Assembly (NCBI GenBank): GCA_029260115.1
Contig: JAJDDW010000042.1
Location: 1-43,578, forward strand
From: Phycisphaerae bacterium
GTDB taxonomy: Bacteria > Planctomycetota > Phycisphaerae > UBA1845
DNA length: 43,578 nt
Direction: 5' to 3'
Shown: piece by piece, positions 1 through 8,362 of the stretch
Position numbering within the stretch: position 1 is the first letter of the stretch
Layout of the letters: each line of letters opens with the position of its first letter
The notes under the pieces: generated by a model
The model's input: only the letters and a program-made list of their open reading frames with translations
The model's database searches: none
What the model was told of the DNA's origin: nothing
Program-made: the position numbers and the translations under genes

Positions 1-39
1 GATCGAGTTATGCCTGAAAACGAATAGACTTCAATTGGT

Positions 40-1962
40 CTATTCGAACTGTGCATGCACAGTGGCTGCTGCATCGACATTTTCTAGTGGCGTGAGTGCA
101 AACGCGTGAATGGTAAGCAAATTTGATTCGTCAGCGTGCAACAACAGGGCGATGCGTGCCGCTATGTGCTTAGGCGCGATAAGTGTTGAAACCTTCCTAT
201 TGACAGGCTGGCTTTGCGCAAAGAATACGACATCTCGCAACATTGATTTGCCCAGCGTTTCCATGCGCAGCATAACATGATTCATGGCCTGGCTCTCGAT
301 GCTGATCGCCAAGAATACGGGGTTTTCTGAATCAAATGCTTCTAACCCGGATACTCCTTCTTTAACACCCACCCACCGACGCACGGGTACGCCGCGAATG
401 TCGGTAGCTGGATGGGATTTGAGGTATGACGGAATTGGACAAGGTAAGATAGCCGATTGCTTAATGTCCGATTGATAGGAAATTTCTTGATGCCGTTTGT
501 CATACTGAAAACCAGCTACGACTTCGATAGTTTCACCCAGTGGGACCGCTAGGATTCGATCGATGGTTGCATGGGGTTGATACCAGTCAATTTGCCAATG
601 ATTAGCCAAGCACCTTGCAATCCATCGTGGCCCGAAATTCTCAGGCTCTTTATCAATGCGCTGCACCATCCCTCCCCAATCAGGGAAAATTGCATCGTGT
701 GCTTGTGCAGACGCCCGTGGAAAGGCGAGAATGGATACAAATCCTAGGATGATGGGCGTCGCCAAAGCCATAATATTTGAATTAACAAAGCGCTGCGCCG
801 AGGTCATCAATCGATCAAACCCCACGCCAATCAACACAGCCATCAAGACGACCCATAGACCAAAATTCCTAGGATATCCTGCTGAACCATTTAACAGCAT
901 GAGTAGCAGCATCAACGCCCCGCTGATAGCTAAGCCATATAACCACCAAGAGTTGGACGATTTGCGATGCGTCAACATCCCTATCAAAAGCAATGGCAGA
1001 TAAAAGACGTAGCCCTGCCCGAACAAATGAGAAAGTGAATGCGTCACAAAAACACCGAATCCTTGCAAGCTATGTATTGGGACGCCCATGTGTGACGCCG
1101 TAAAAGACAGGGAACGCCATCTGTCCATCGTATAAAAACACATGAAACTGATTAGACAAAACGTGATGGATAACATCACTGATCGTAGTCTTTGGGCGTC
1201 CTCTTTGGAACGTACATACATTGGAAATATAAGCACACTTAACGCCAAGACTGGCAAGGTCCAATACACCCAAGCCGTATATACTGTCAACGAGAGTGGA
1301 ATGGCTACCATCACCACGAGCAAAGCCCTCACCCTGCTATGCGGTCGACGGCGCAACCATTCCATTGTCATAATTAACAACGGTGCTAATGCCATCGCCT
1401 CGGCATAACCTCTCGCTTGCGCACCGTAGATAATAGCATGCGGCGAAAGGCTTACGATGATTGCTGCCACGCAGCCTACAACAACACGATTCGTCAACCA
1501 GTAACCAGCCACGCCAGCCACGACGATAGCGACCATGCTCCAAAACATGGGCATCAATCGCGCCGAAAACGCAGAGACGCCAAATAACTGCGTAGAAAGA
1601 TTGACCCAAAATCCGGTTGTCGTATGAATTGCTGAAATTGAAGAAGGTGATCGCAGGCTACGAATTGCCCCGGTCCGCGCATGGTAGACAGATGGTTGAT
1701 ACGCTGCGACTTCGGATTCATTCGTTACGTGAGCACCGGCGGCGGTAAAACGTCTGAACATCGGTATTTCGTCGCACTGCCAGGAAAATTCTTTGGCTAA
1801 CGACCACTTGGTCTGTAAAGATGCAGCCGCAGTTATGATCGTAATGATGACAAGCGACCAACGAGAAATACTTGAGATCGACACGGACCGCATTCGACGA
1901 ATTGTCGTAGCATTACCTGACGCAAGTGTGTGATCTGAAATATTCGTTAATGATTGCGTCAT
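40..1962 (-). CDS. GT-C type membrane glycosyltransferase (ArnT/PMT-like)
   Basis: This 640-residue integral membrane protein has a first hydrophobic segment at about 35-50, then an acidic D64-E65 pair in the loop that follows, then many further membrane segments up to about residue 420. An ARGYA motif lies at about 183-187. The DE pair after the first helix and the aRgYA-like motif are typical of the GT-C fold (ArnT, PMT, GT39/GT83), which moves sugars from polyprenyl-phosphate carriers on the outer face of the inner membrane. The last 200 residues look like an exported soluble domain. The gene starts 20 bp after the methyltransferase/GT2 fusion, with AAGAAG just before the ATG, so the two are probably co-transcribed: the GT2 would make a polyprenyl-linked sugar and this protein would use it. 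The acceptor is unknown. The family assignment is good; the substrate cannot be read from the sequence. Confidence 0.72.
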   Translation of the reverse strand: MTQSLTNISDHTLASGNATTIRRMRSVSISSISRWSLVIITIITAAASLQTKWSLAKEFSWQCDEIPMFRRFTAAGAHVTNESEVAAYQPSVYHARTGAIRSLRSPSSISAIHTTTGFWVNLSTQLFGVSAFSARLMPMFWSMVAIVVAGVAGYWLTNRVVVGCVAAIIVSLSPHAIIYGAQARGYAEAMALAPLLIMTMEWLRRRPHSRVRALLVVMVAIPLSLTVYTAWVYWTLPVLALSVLIFPMYVRSKEDAQRLRSVMLSITFCLISFMCFYTMDRWRSLSFTASHMGVPIHSLQGFGVFVTHSLSHLFGQGYVFYLPLLLIGMLTHRKSSNSWWLYGLAISGALMLLLMLLNGSAGYPRNFGLWVVLMAVLIGVGFDRLMTSAQRFVNSNIMALATPIILGFVSILAFPRASAQAHDAIFPDWGGMVQRIDKEPENFGPRWIARCLANHWQIDWYQPHATIDRILAVPLGETIEVVAGFQYDKRHQEISYQSDIKQSAILPCPIPSYLKSHPATDIRGVPVRRWVGVKEGVSGLEAFDSENPVFLAISIESQAMNHVMLRMETLGKSMLRDVVFFAQSQPVNRKVSTLIAPKHIAARIALLLHADESNLLTIHAFALTPLENVDAAATVHAQFE

Positions 1963-1982
1963 ATCTTCTTTGCGTTTTTTGT

Positions 1983-3506
1983 TTATATAAATTTAATTCG
2001 CTTTGCTGCGAATATGCACATGCGGAGCAATTGCCAGCCATGGCTAAAGCGCGAAATGTTGGTTTCACCATATGTTCTGGACTTGTAATGAATAGGCACG
2101 TCCACAATTTTCAAATTTAATCTAGCCGCACCAAACAAAAGATCGAAATCGCCAAATGGATCGAAATCGCCAAAATATGCACGATTTTTAGCTAGCCGTT
2201 GATAATCCGCACGAGTCAGCACTTTAGTGCCGCACAGCGTATCTCTAAATCGTTGCGACAAAAGATACGTAAACACCCAAGCAAACGCGGTATTGCCGAG
2301 AAAATTGAGGAAACGCATAGCTTCGCGTTCCATTTGATAAATCAGGCGCGTCCCATTGATAAACTCGCCACGACCACTAGCCAACATCGAAACGAAAACA
2401 GGCAGCTCTTCGGGTGGGACGGAAATATCTGCATCCAAAATCATCAGCACGTCACCAGTAGCCGCGTCAAATCCTTTACGAACGGCGTCACCTTTCCCCT
2501 TACCGTCTTGCTGCATACAAGTAATGACTAGCGGACCTTCATAAGAATCTATGGCTTCTTGAATGACGTCCCACGTATTATCTGTACTGCCGCCTTCCAC
2601 GAAAATAAGTTCCTGACGAGGCGCCATGATCGGTAGACGTTGAATTATTTCTTTGATATGCCCTGCTTCGTTTCTAGCAGGTACGACAATCGATACACTC
2701 GTCACAGCAGTAGCTGGGTGGGCCTCATCGGGAACAGGCCTAGCCACTAAAATATGCTGAGAACTCGCGCGGTGAACCAAAGGCAGATGCGCAACAAACC
2801 GATTCGCAATCGTGGAAAGCAAGGGCACATATACAGGCAATAAAGCCAGGCCAAACGAGCGTATCGTTTCAAGTCCAGCTAAATCAGCCAACCGCCTAAC
2901 TTCGTCCAGCGGCACTAGGTTTCGCACGGAATCCTTCTTTACAGGCCAAAGCGAAACCGCAATACGACGAGCAGTACGCCAAAAGACGCCTTCATGAACC
3001 AAAATAACCCGCGAGCGATTGTGACAAACATTCCGAACCGCTTCGAGTAAGGCATGTATATCGTATACGTCATCCATCACGTTAGCGATGATGACATAGT
3101 CAAACGTATCCGCTAGCGATTTAATATTTTCGCCGCAAAGTTTCTTGAATCGCAGCGTAGGATAACGCTGCGTGGCTGCCCGAATAGCTTCGCCATCAAT
3201 ATCAACCCCCACCCCAACCGACGGCTTGAGTGAGGCTAATAATTCCCCTTGCCCGCAACCAATTTCTAGTACCCGCGCCCCAGGCTCGACAATCGAAGCC
3301 AATCGACTATGGAGTAATCTGGTATGATATTTTAGCTTGACACCGCTGGATTTAGCAGACCTAGACGCATATTTTGACGCGACCGTCTCTCGCCAACTGA
3401 CAGCATGATTGACGCGCTGCTCCGGTGATGGCGATTTGCGCCGAGTAGGTGTCACATCTACGACATCGCCTGATACCGTAGGCGATACATCAAGAAATTG
3501 CTGCAT
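1983..3506 (-). CDS. Fusion of SAM methyltransferase and family 2 glycosyltransferase
   Basis: The protein has 507 residues and two catalytic domains. Residues about 60-180 form a class I methyltransferase: VLEIGCGQGE (79-88) is the SAM-binding loop, GVDIDGEAI follows, and ANVMDD is a post-motif. Residues about 270-490 form a GT2 domain: SIVVPARNE at 272-280, GGSTDNT at 305-311, and DAD at 358-360 as the metal/nucleotide-sugar site. The GT2 half resembles dolichyl-phosphate mannose synthase-like enzymes that charge a polyprenyl phosphate. There is no strong C-terminal membrane helix, only a basic hydrophobic tail. The pairing with a GT-C enzyme downstream supports a lipid-linked sugar pathway for glycan or protein glycosylation. 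The methyltransferase may act on the sugar, the lipid or a quinone-like compound; I cannot tell which. A GGGAT sequence precedes the ATG. Confidence 0.82.
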   Translation of the reverse strand: MQQFLDVSPTVSGDVVDVTPTRRKSPSPEQRVNHAVSWRETVASKYASRSAKSSGVKLKYHTRLLHSRLASIVEPGARVLEIGCGQGELLASLKPSVGVGVDIDGEAIRAATQRYPTLRFKKLCGENIKSLADTFDYVIIANVMDDVYDIHALLEAVRNVCHNRSRVILVHEGVFWRTARRIAVSLWPVKKDSVRNLVPLDEVRRLADLAGLETIRSFGLALLPVYVPLLSTIANRFVAHLPLVHRASSQHILVARPVPDEAHPATAVTSVSIVVPARNEAGHIKEIIQRLPIMAPRQELIFVEGGSTDNTWDVIQEAIDSYEGPLVITCMQQDGKGKGDAVRKGFDAATGDVLMILDADISVPPEELPVFVSMLASGRGEFINGTRLIYQMEREAMRFLNFLGNTAFAWVFTYLLSQRFRDTLCGTKVLTRADYQRLAKNRAYFGDFDPFGDFDLLFGAARLNLKIVDVPIHYKSRTYGETNISRFSHGWQLLRMCIFAAKRIKFI

Positions 3507-3520
3507 TTTTCATCCCGCCA

Positions 3521-3594
3521 TGCACATTATGTGCAGGAACTCTAGCTACACGATAATCGTACCGCATCTAAGCATCTTAACGCTCGGATTATCG
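3521..3594 (-). promoter_or_regulatory. Palindrome cluster upstream of the glycosyltransferase operon
   Basis: Three symmetric elements lie just upstream of the start codon at 3506. TGCACATTATGTGCA at 3521-3535 is a perfect 7+1+7 palindrome. ACGATAATCGT at 3550-3560 is a perfect 5+1+5 palindrome. The half CGATAATC (3551-3558) is repeated in inverted orientation as GATTATCG at 3587-3594, 36 bp away. They look like operator sites for dimeric regulators, or in the first case a hairpin close to the ribosome binding site. No regulator gene is next to them. Confidence 0.35.
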
Positions 3595-3774
3595 GTAGTT
3601 GGATGATTGAACTGTTGCAAACAGACATTAGCGGAAATATCGAACCAAATCGCCTCGGACAAACCTTGCACAGCCGGCCTGGCCATAACGAGGTCACATC
3701 ATAAGCAGGTATAAACGTTGCCTACCCGTGATATCGGATCCTTGTCGTAGCACGACTAGTTGTTTTCCCACCTA

Positions 3775-3903
3775 TCAACCCACGTTGGCCGGAATGATTT
3801 CCGATGCTAAATTGGTTGCCCATTGTGAGGTCGCGTCCAAATCCTCAGCTTTTTCGTACATTTCGTAGGCATTATGGTGTTTGGAATAATAGTTGGTTGG
3901 CAT
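3775..3903 (-). pseudogene. Possible gene remnant or small ORF (42 aa)
   Basis: A minus-strand frame is open from 3969 to a TGA at 3775-3777. From the ATG at 3901-3903 it encodes 42 residues, beginning MPTNYYSKHHNAYEMY and ending ASEIIPANVG. A GTG six codons upstream (3919-3921) is an alternative start. The composition is protein-like (mixed, with few Ser/Arg runs), unlike the shadow frames nearby, and no shadow-generating gene lies on the other strand below 3945. The open frame continues into the 3' end of the protease gene in another frame, so it could be the tail of a once longer gene. I do not recognise the family. The rest of the 3507-3944 gap holds only the palindromes described separately. 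Confidence 0.25.
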
Positions 3904-3944
3904 ACTGTTTATTACGGGCACACCAACCAGCCGCCGAGCTTGCT

Positions 3945-4829
3945 CTAGCGTAGACGGACTACAGTCGATCTAGCGGGTTGCGTATCAACATCATCTTTCA
4001 ATAGGCCGCGCATTTTAGCACTGACACCATTAGCAGGGCGTGGCAACACCGTAAAGCTTCCGGCCTCGCCAGTGAAATCAAAATACCACTGCCCACCCCA
4101 GACGGACATCACGTCCAGACCGATAATAATCTCCGGCAGGGCATCGTTTTCAAACATCTCAGCCGTCAACCTGACGCCGCCTAATTGGCTTTGGTTTATG
4201 GTAAGATCTATCGTATCCGGCCGTTGGATCACAAAATTCTCAGTGAATTCGCGCTGGACAACGGTTCGAGTCGAGCCAGTATCAACCAAAGCAGTAGCTG
4301 GTATTTGCCGGCCATTAATGTTTACTACAACCCGTAGAAACGCAGCGTCAAATCCCGCTAGGACTTCAGGCGGGGCAGCGAACGGTATATACACGCCAGC
4401 CAAGGGGGCGGCGTCCAAAAACGCGGCTAGGCGCGTATCGAAATCCAAGGCTAATACCAAACCTGTCTTACGGAAGAATTCAAAACCAAGGCCATTACAA
4501 TCACACGTGGAAATTCCGACGATTGCCCCATGTGACACCGCCCCGATGGAACCAGTCGCATAATTGAAAGGCCCAACGACCTCCACGCGTTCAAGCCCTC
4601 GAAAAGTGACCACATCCACTTCTTCCACGACAGGCAAATCGTATGTACTACGGAGCAGGATTTCGTACCCGCCACCGGTGTCGATGATGGCAGAGGCCAC
4701 CTCTTCTTTTTCGATGATCAAGGGGGCTAAGAACCTAAATTCGCCGGGATCGCGCAGCTCCACGCCGCACCCGTTTTGAAGTGAGAATATAACGCAAGCC
4801 GTCGTGTATATCGCTAACCTTGCAGTCAT
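3945..4829 (-). CDS. Exported two-lobed retropepsin-like aspartic protease
   Basis: The 294-residue protein begins with a hydrophobic leader ending NGCG (Cys21), so it may be a lipoprotein with a weak lipobox or a Sec-exported protein. Two catalytic-type motifs are present: IIDTGGG with D50-T51-G52, and ALVDTGSTRTVV with D183-T184-G185. The second is followed by the IIGLDVM segment (235-241) expected in the lobe core of retropepsin-like proteases. Retropepsins normally work as homodimers with one DTG per chain; here both are in one chain, as in pepsin. Each lobe is about 110-130 residues. The gene stands alone, divergent from the LPP20 gene. The substrate is unknown. The fold assignment rests on the motifs and order; activity is inferred. 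Confidence 0.68.
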   Translation of the reverse strand: MTARLAIYTTACVIFSLQNGCGVELRDPGEFRFLAPLIIEKEEVASAIIDTGGGYEILLRSTYDLPVVEEVDVVTFRGLERVEVVGPFNYATGSIGAVSHGAIVGISTCDCNGLGFEFFRKTGLVLALDFDTRLAAFLDAAPLAGVYIPFAAPPEVLAGFDAAFLRVVVNINGRQIPATALVDTGSTRTVVQREFTENFVIQRPDTIDLTINQSQLGGVRLTAEMFENDALPEIIIGLDVMSVWGGQWYFDFTGEAGSFTVLPRPANGVSAKMRGLLKDDVDTQPARSTVVRLR

Positions 4830-5235
4830 GTTTCAGCCAATCTATGCAACTCAGAGTAAGCGTATTCGCCCGTGAGTGTCCTGACCATCGGCACATACGA
4901 GATCTATTAGCAACAAGAATATCGCACGCAGTCCTCCCAAGGAATTCGGCGAATAACTGGCCTCAAAACAGCAAAAAAATCAATCGTAGTGCAATCAGTA
5001 GGGAATTCGGTTAGGATTACCGCGATCTGGGAAGGTTACAATTGATAGCTCTGCTGTCGTGAAGCGTTAAAGTTAATAAAATGGACACCAACCATCTGGA
5101 TTCTTGGGTGTCTAATCATGCGGGTGTAAGACGGCAGTGGATGCCCATCTGCTATATTATAAGTAGAATGATCAGCCGTTGGCGGCGCTGAGCTACTTTC
5201 GGTATTGAATTGACAAAGCATTTAGGAGAAATGTG
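4830..5235. promoter_or_regulatory. Divergent intergenic region with an imperfect inverted repeat
   Basis: This 400 bp gap separates the minus-strand protease gene from the plus-strand LPP20 gene and should hold both promoters. GACACCAA (5084-5091) is mirrored by TTGGGTGTC (5104-5112), an 8 bp stem with one bulged G and a 12-nt loop, about 125 bp before the LPP20 start. An AT-rich stretch around 5153-5165 (CTATATTATAAG) could be a -10 region, but no convincing -35 is placed with it. I see no gene here. Confidence 0.25.
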
Positions 5236-6561
5236 ATGAAAAGCACGGTTCGATGTTTCGCAGTAGTGGCAATAGTTGGATGCCCATTAGCATTTTCCAG
5301 CATGGCTATAGGGCAAGTATCAGATGCCCAGAATAAGCTCCTCGCTAAACGAGCGGCAGAGGCGGATGGCTATCGAAAGTTAGCTGAAACAGTCTACGGT
5401 GTGCAATTGAACTCAGATACTTACGTGCGTGATTTCGTGACGGAATCGGATGAAATTCGCACGGCAGTGAATCATTACATCAAAGGCATTCGGTTTGGCA
5501 CGCCCCGCTATTATGATGATGGCGTTTGCGAACTGGATGCTGAAGTGACCGTAGCTAAGCTCATTACCCATCTCAAAGAAGTTCACACCGCGCATTATCA
5601 TGGCAACCATGTATCGACTTCTGATATTGAAAATGTTACCCAACGCATCAAGAATAGCGTCATTCGCGTGACGGGTTCGGGCGCACCTCGACCGGAATTA
5701 CCGCCGGGATTACCAGAAGGTGTGGAAGAAATGCTGACACCGCTGCCACCAGGTGTATCGACTTCACGCATGTCAGTTCCAGCCATATGGAAGACTATTC
5801 CGCCACAAGCCAGGCTTATGGCTATGCGGGCGGCACGGGTAGATGCGATGCGACGTTTGCTGGAAGAAATTAAAGGCTTACGCTTAAATTCAAATACGCT
5901 GGTACGAGATTTTATCACGGAAGTCGATGAAATCAGCACAGAGGCAAGCGGTATAGTTATTGGCGCGACTGAGGTGAGTACTTACCTGCATGATGATGAA
6001 TTGATTGCAGAGGTTGTGATGGAAGTCCCGCTAGCTAAAGTCGTCACTCGGATCACGGAATTACACAAACAGCATTATCACGGCAGCTATGTTTCCACGC
6101 AGGATATCGTCAATGTCAAGAAGAACGTTGTACGCGCTTCCGTTCGAGCCACAGGTTCGGGCGTTCCGCCAGCTCGTTTCCAGGCCTCAGCCCGCCAGGC
6201 GGGATATGACTCGCCGGAGTGGATGGCACAGCGAATCGAAGTGATTGGCGAGGGCACGGACCCAGAAATTGGTAGCTCTGCCCAGGGACGACTCAAGGCC
6301 GCTCGTGCCGCTACGCTGGATGGTATGCGTAAATTAGCAGAGAATGTATATGGGCTTAGAATTAGCTCTAGCACGACAGTTCGTGACTTCGTGGCGGAAA
6401 ATGATGAAATTTCTACCCAACTAAACGCCGTGTTGCGGGGTGCGACCACGGATGAAGCGGTGTTCGAGAGCGGTGTGGCTCGAGTGAAAGTTTCTATGCC
6501 CGCCGCAGAGGTCTGGACGGTTGTACACCAGCAGAGTTTAATCGTCTCGCGTCGTAATTAG
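5236..6561 (+). CDS. Exported protein with three tandem LPP20-like domains (FlgP-like)
   Basis: This 441-residue protein carries a leader with an IVGC lipobox-like site (Cys16) and an alternative AIGQ cleavage site at about 24-27. Three repeats follow at about 32-150, 191-310 and 349-430. Each has an AxRAAxxDxxRxL helix, then a (Y)GxxxxSxTxVRDFxxExDEI segment. Repeats 1 and 2 end with a HYHGxxVSTxDIxNV motif and a TGSG turn; repeat 3 lacks this tail. The pattern matches the LPP20 domain found in FlgP, an outer-membrane flagellar lipoprotein of Vibrio and Campylobacter, which is a single domain of about 140 residues. AGGAGA at 5224-5229 lies 6 nt before the ATG at 5236, which I prefer to the GTG one codon earlier. 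It is followed by a lipoprotein and a FlgT-like gene. The function is unknown; a periplasmic or outer-membrane ring or scaffold is an inference. Confidence 0.75.
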   Translation: MKSTVRCFAVVAIVGCPLAFSSMAIGQVSDAQNKLLAKRAAEADGYRKLAETVYGVQLNSDTYVRDFVTESDEIRTAVNHYIKGIRFGTPRYYDDGVCELDAEVTVAKLITHLKEVHTAHYHGNHVSTSDIENVTQRIKNSVIRVTGSGAPRPELPPGLPEGVEEMLTPLPPGVSTSRMSVPAIWKTIPPQARLMAMRAARVDAMRRLLEEIKGLRLNSNTLVRDFITEVDEISTEASGIVIGATEVSTYLHDDELIAEVVMEVPLAKVVTRITELHKQHYHGSYVSTQDIVNVKKNVVRASVRATGSGVPPARFQASARQAGYDSPEWMAQRIEVIGEGTDPEIGSSAQGRLKAARAATLDGMRKLAENVYGLRISSSTTVRDFVAENDEISTQLNAVLRGATTDEAVFESGVARVKVSMPAAEVWTVVHQQSLIVSRRN

Positions 6562-6593
6562 GCTATGGTCAATTTTAATTTGGGATATTAGAT

Positions 6594-6815
6594 ATGATAA
6601 AAAAAGATAGTATACGCAGTGTTCTAGCGGTAGTCGTGGGTTGTTTTGGCTTGGGATGTCTGATGTTGGGATGCAAGACGTCCTCTCACACGACTGTACG
6701 CACGTTTGAATACACTAACGAGCCGGTCAAAACACAAGAACCAGTAGATACCGCGTCTGGAGAGTACCAGATGGAGTCCCCTGGCCAAATGGTCGTAGAT
6801 CCGAGCCGCAACTAA
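6594..6815 (+). CDS. Small lipoprotein (73 aa), function unknown
   Basis: The protein has 73 residues: a basic start, a hydrophobic leader of about 18 residues, and LMLGC at 23-27 followed by KTSS, a plausible lipobox with Cys27 as the lipidated residue. The mature part is only about 46 residues, hydrophilic and probably unstructured (TFEYTNEPVKTQEPVD...GEYQMESPGQMV). It lies 32 bp after the triple-LPP20 gene and 115 bp before the FlgT-like gene, all on the same strand, so it probably belongs to the same unit. No catalytic feature is visible. A peripheral subunit or assembly factor for its neighbours is an inference from position only. Confidence 0.65.
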   Translation: MIKKDSIRSVLAVVVGCFGLGCLMLGCKTSSHTTVRTFEYTNEPVKTQEPVDTASGEYQMESPGQMVVDPSRN

Positions 6816-6930
6816 TAAATTATGTATTTATGTTGCGAAATCTGATTGGTAAAACGGGCTAACAGCTGACGCGCGTCCAGCCGCCCACGCACCAGTCGTT
6901 AGTTAATGACTTACGGAGATTAATGACATC

Positions 6931-8076
6931 ATGCACTGTTTGAAGCGTACGATAATCGTCCAACTGGGTTTGATTTTGTTACTAGGGCAGGCCACGTTAG
7001 CACAAAGCGACGGGGTTCGGGTGGAAGCCAAAGGAACGGGCATCAACGAAGAGGGAGCCTTGAAAGATGCGATGCGCAATGCGCTTGAGCAAGGTGCAGG
7101 TTCAGAAATTAGTTCTCATTCCCAAACCAGTAACTTTGAATTGGTACGTGATGCGGTTTTTGCCCGGGCCGATGGCTTGGTTAGCCAAGTCAAAGTCCTT
7201 GGCTATCAACCCGCTGTGGGTGGTCTGGTTTCTTGCCGCATTAGTGCGTTCGTAAGAGGCGCAGATGTAAAAGCTTCGTGGGGTGAAGTGCAAAACGTGC
7301 TCGATCAAATTGGTAGGCCAGGCATTATGGTTTATATCAAAGAAACAATCGACGGCGTGTTGCAAGAGAGCAGCATATTGGAAACGCACATCGAAAGCCG
7401 CTTTACCAAGATGGGCTTTGATCTCTTTGCGCGCACCCAACTGCAGGCCATAGAAAAAAAAGAGGCCGATGATGCATTTGTAAATGGCAATGTCTCCAAA
7501 ATGCAGGCGATCGCGAAAAATTTTAACGCACAGATTTTCATAACCGGCAGCGCCAATACGAACGCGGCGGGTTCTAAACAATTGGCGGGGCAATCGACGG
7601 CTATGTATAACGCGGATGGCATGCTCAAAATGTACCAAACTGATACTGGGCAGATTATCACCTCTGAAGCTTTGACTAACTGCCGTGGAGGCTCGCGAAC
7701 CGAGTATGCAGGCTCTCACCAGGGTGGACGTAAGGCGCTGCTAAACTGTGCAGATGAGCTAGCGGAAAGTTTGTACTGGAGCGCGATGAAAAGCTGGGCC
7801 ACAAAAATCTCCTTTGGGGGGACAATTGTGTTAGAAGTAGAAGGCATTTCAGCGGTCGATGCGATCAAAATTAAGAAAAATCTCCTGGCTGCAACGCAGG
7901 ATAAAATTCAAAGCATCAATAAATCCTTTTCGAAGGGGATTGGCACGTTCCGCATTGTAACGACATTATCTTCAGACGATTTAGTCGAGATTCTATCGAG
8001 CGGGTTCTTTGAAGGACTTATCGAAGTAAAAGATCAACAGTTGGGGAAAATCCAGGCTATTCGCATTGAGGAGTAG
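6931..8076 (+). CDS. Exported FlgT/CsgG-like protein
   Basis: The 381-residue protein has a Sec signal peptide (about 1-25, ending TLAQ). An N-terminal domain at about 28-110 has the EAxGxGxxEExAxxDAxRxALEQG helix and an ISAFVRGADV strand typical of FlgT_N/LPP20-type folds. A central domain (about 128-250) runs from GRPGIMVYI through a GNVSKMQAIAKNFNAQIFITGSA segment, like the nucleotide-binding-like middle domain of FlgT and CsgG relatives. The C-terminal domain (about 290-381) begins with a hydrophobic strand. Vibrio FlgT is of similar length and has three domains. There FlgT forms the H ring around the basal body with FlgO and FlgP; here the partner would be the triple-LPP20 protein. The ATG at 6931 follows GGAG at 6915-6918. 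The fold assignment is moderate. Flagellar function is not proven because no flagellar gene is near. Confidence 0.6.
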   Translation: MHCLKRTIIVQLGLILLLGQATLAQSDGVRVEAKGTGINEEGALKDAMRNALEQGAGSEISSHSQTSNFELVRDAVFARADGLVSQVKVLGYQPAVGGLVSCRISAFVRGADVKASWGEVQNVLDQIGRPGIMVYIKETIDGVLQESSILETHIESRFTKMGFDLFARTQLQAIEKKEADDAFVNGNVSKMQAIAKNFNAQIFITGSANTNAAGSKQLAGQSTAMYNADGMLKMYQTDTGQIITSEALTNCRGGSRTEYAGSHQGGRKALLNCADELAESLYWSAMKSWATKISFGGTIVLEVEGISAVDAIKIKKNLLAATQDKIQSINKSFSKGIGTFRIVTTLSSDDLVEILSSGFFEGLIEVKDQQLGKIQAIRIEE

Positions 8077-8278
8077 GCCACCATGGTGTGGGTCCTACCC
8101 GACGTTTTATGGCGGTCCCATAAACCGACTATCGGAGCGCGACATTATCAACAACCAGACACGTTTGGGGGTTACAGGCGCCGAGATCCGTAGGCTCGCG
8201 CATACGGCTCTGTTGGGACGAGTCCAGTATCGCTGGCTCAGCCACACTTCCCCCATTTCATCGACTATTCGCTAACCT

Positions 8279-8308
8279 TTGACGTAACGCCGTCGTTGCG
8301 GTTACAGT
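8279..8308 (+). promoter_or_regulatory. Candidate sigma-70 promoter for ribH-nusB-ftsY
   Basis: TTGACG (8279-8284) and TACAGT (8303-8308) are separated by 18 bp and lie 55 bp before the ribH start. They match the consensus at 5/6 and 4/6 positions. The spacer and -10 contain an imperfect hairpin (GTAA..CCG / CGGTTAC). The remainder of the 8077-8359 gap shows no gene and no FMN-riboswitch core. Confidence 0.35.
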
Positions 8309-8362
8309 GCCCCGTCGTTTACTGTGTTATGGACGATTGAGCAGTCTGAGGGATGATAGGTG

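Noticed and set aside
2141..2180. An 18 bp tandem repeat (GATCGAAATCGCCAAA) in the GT2 domain
   Set aside because: It encodes FGDFDPFGDFD, which I recall as a conserved motif of this glycosyltransferase family, so the repeat is explained by protein sequence.
5210..5215. TTGACA as the -35 box of the LPP20 gene
   Set aside because: A matching -10 would fall inside the start region of the gene (about 5233), too late for a normal leader.
8066..8275. A 69-codon plus-strand frame after the FlgT-like gene
   Set aside because: No ribosome binding site, odd composition (RPPW, many Ser/Arg), and overlap with the candidate promoter region; not supported as a gene.
8077..8362. FMN riboswitch upstream of ribH
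   Set aside because: The conserved AGGAUAUGAGGAU-like core elements are absent; the gene is in a nusB-type operon that normally lacks one.
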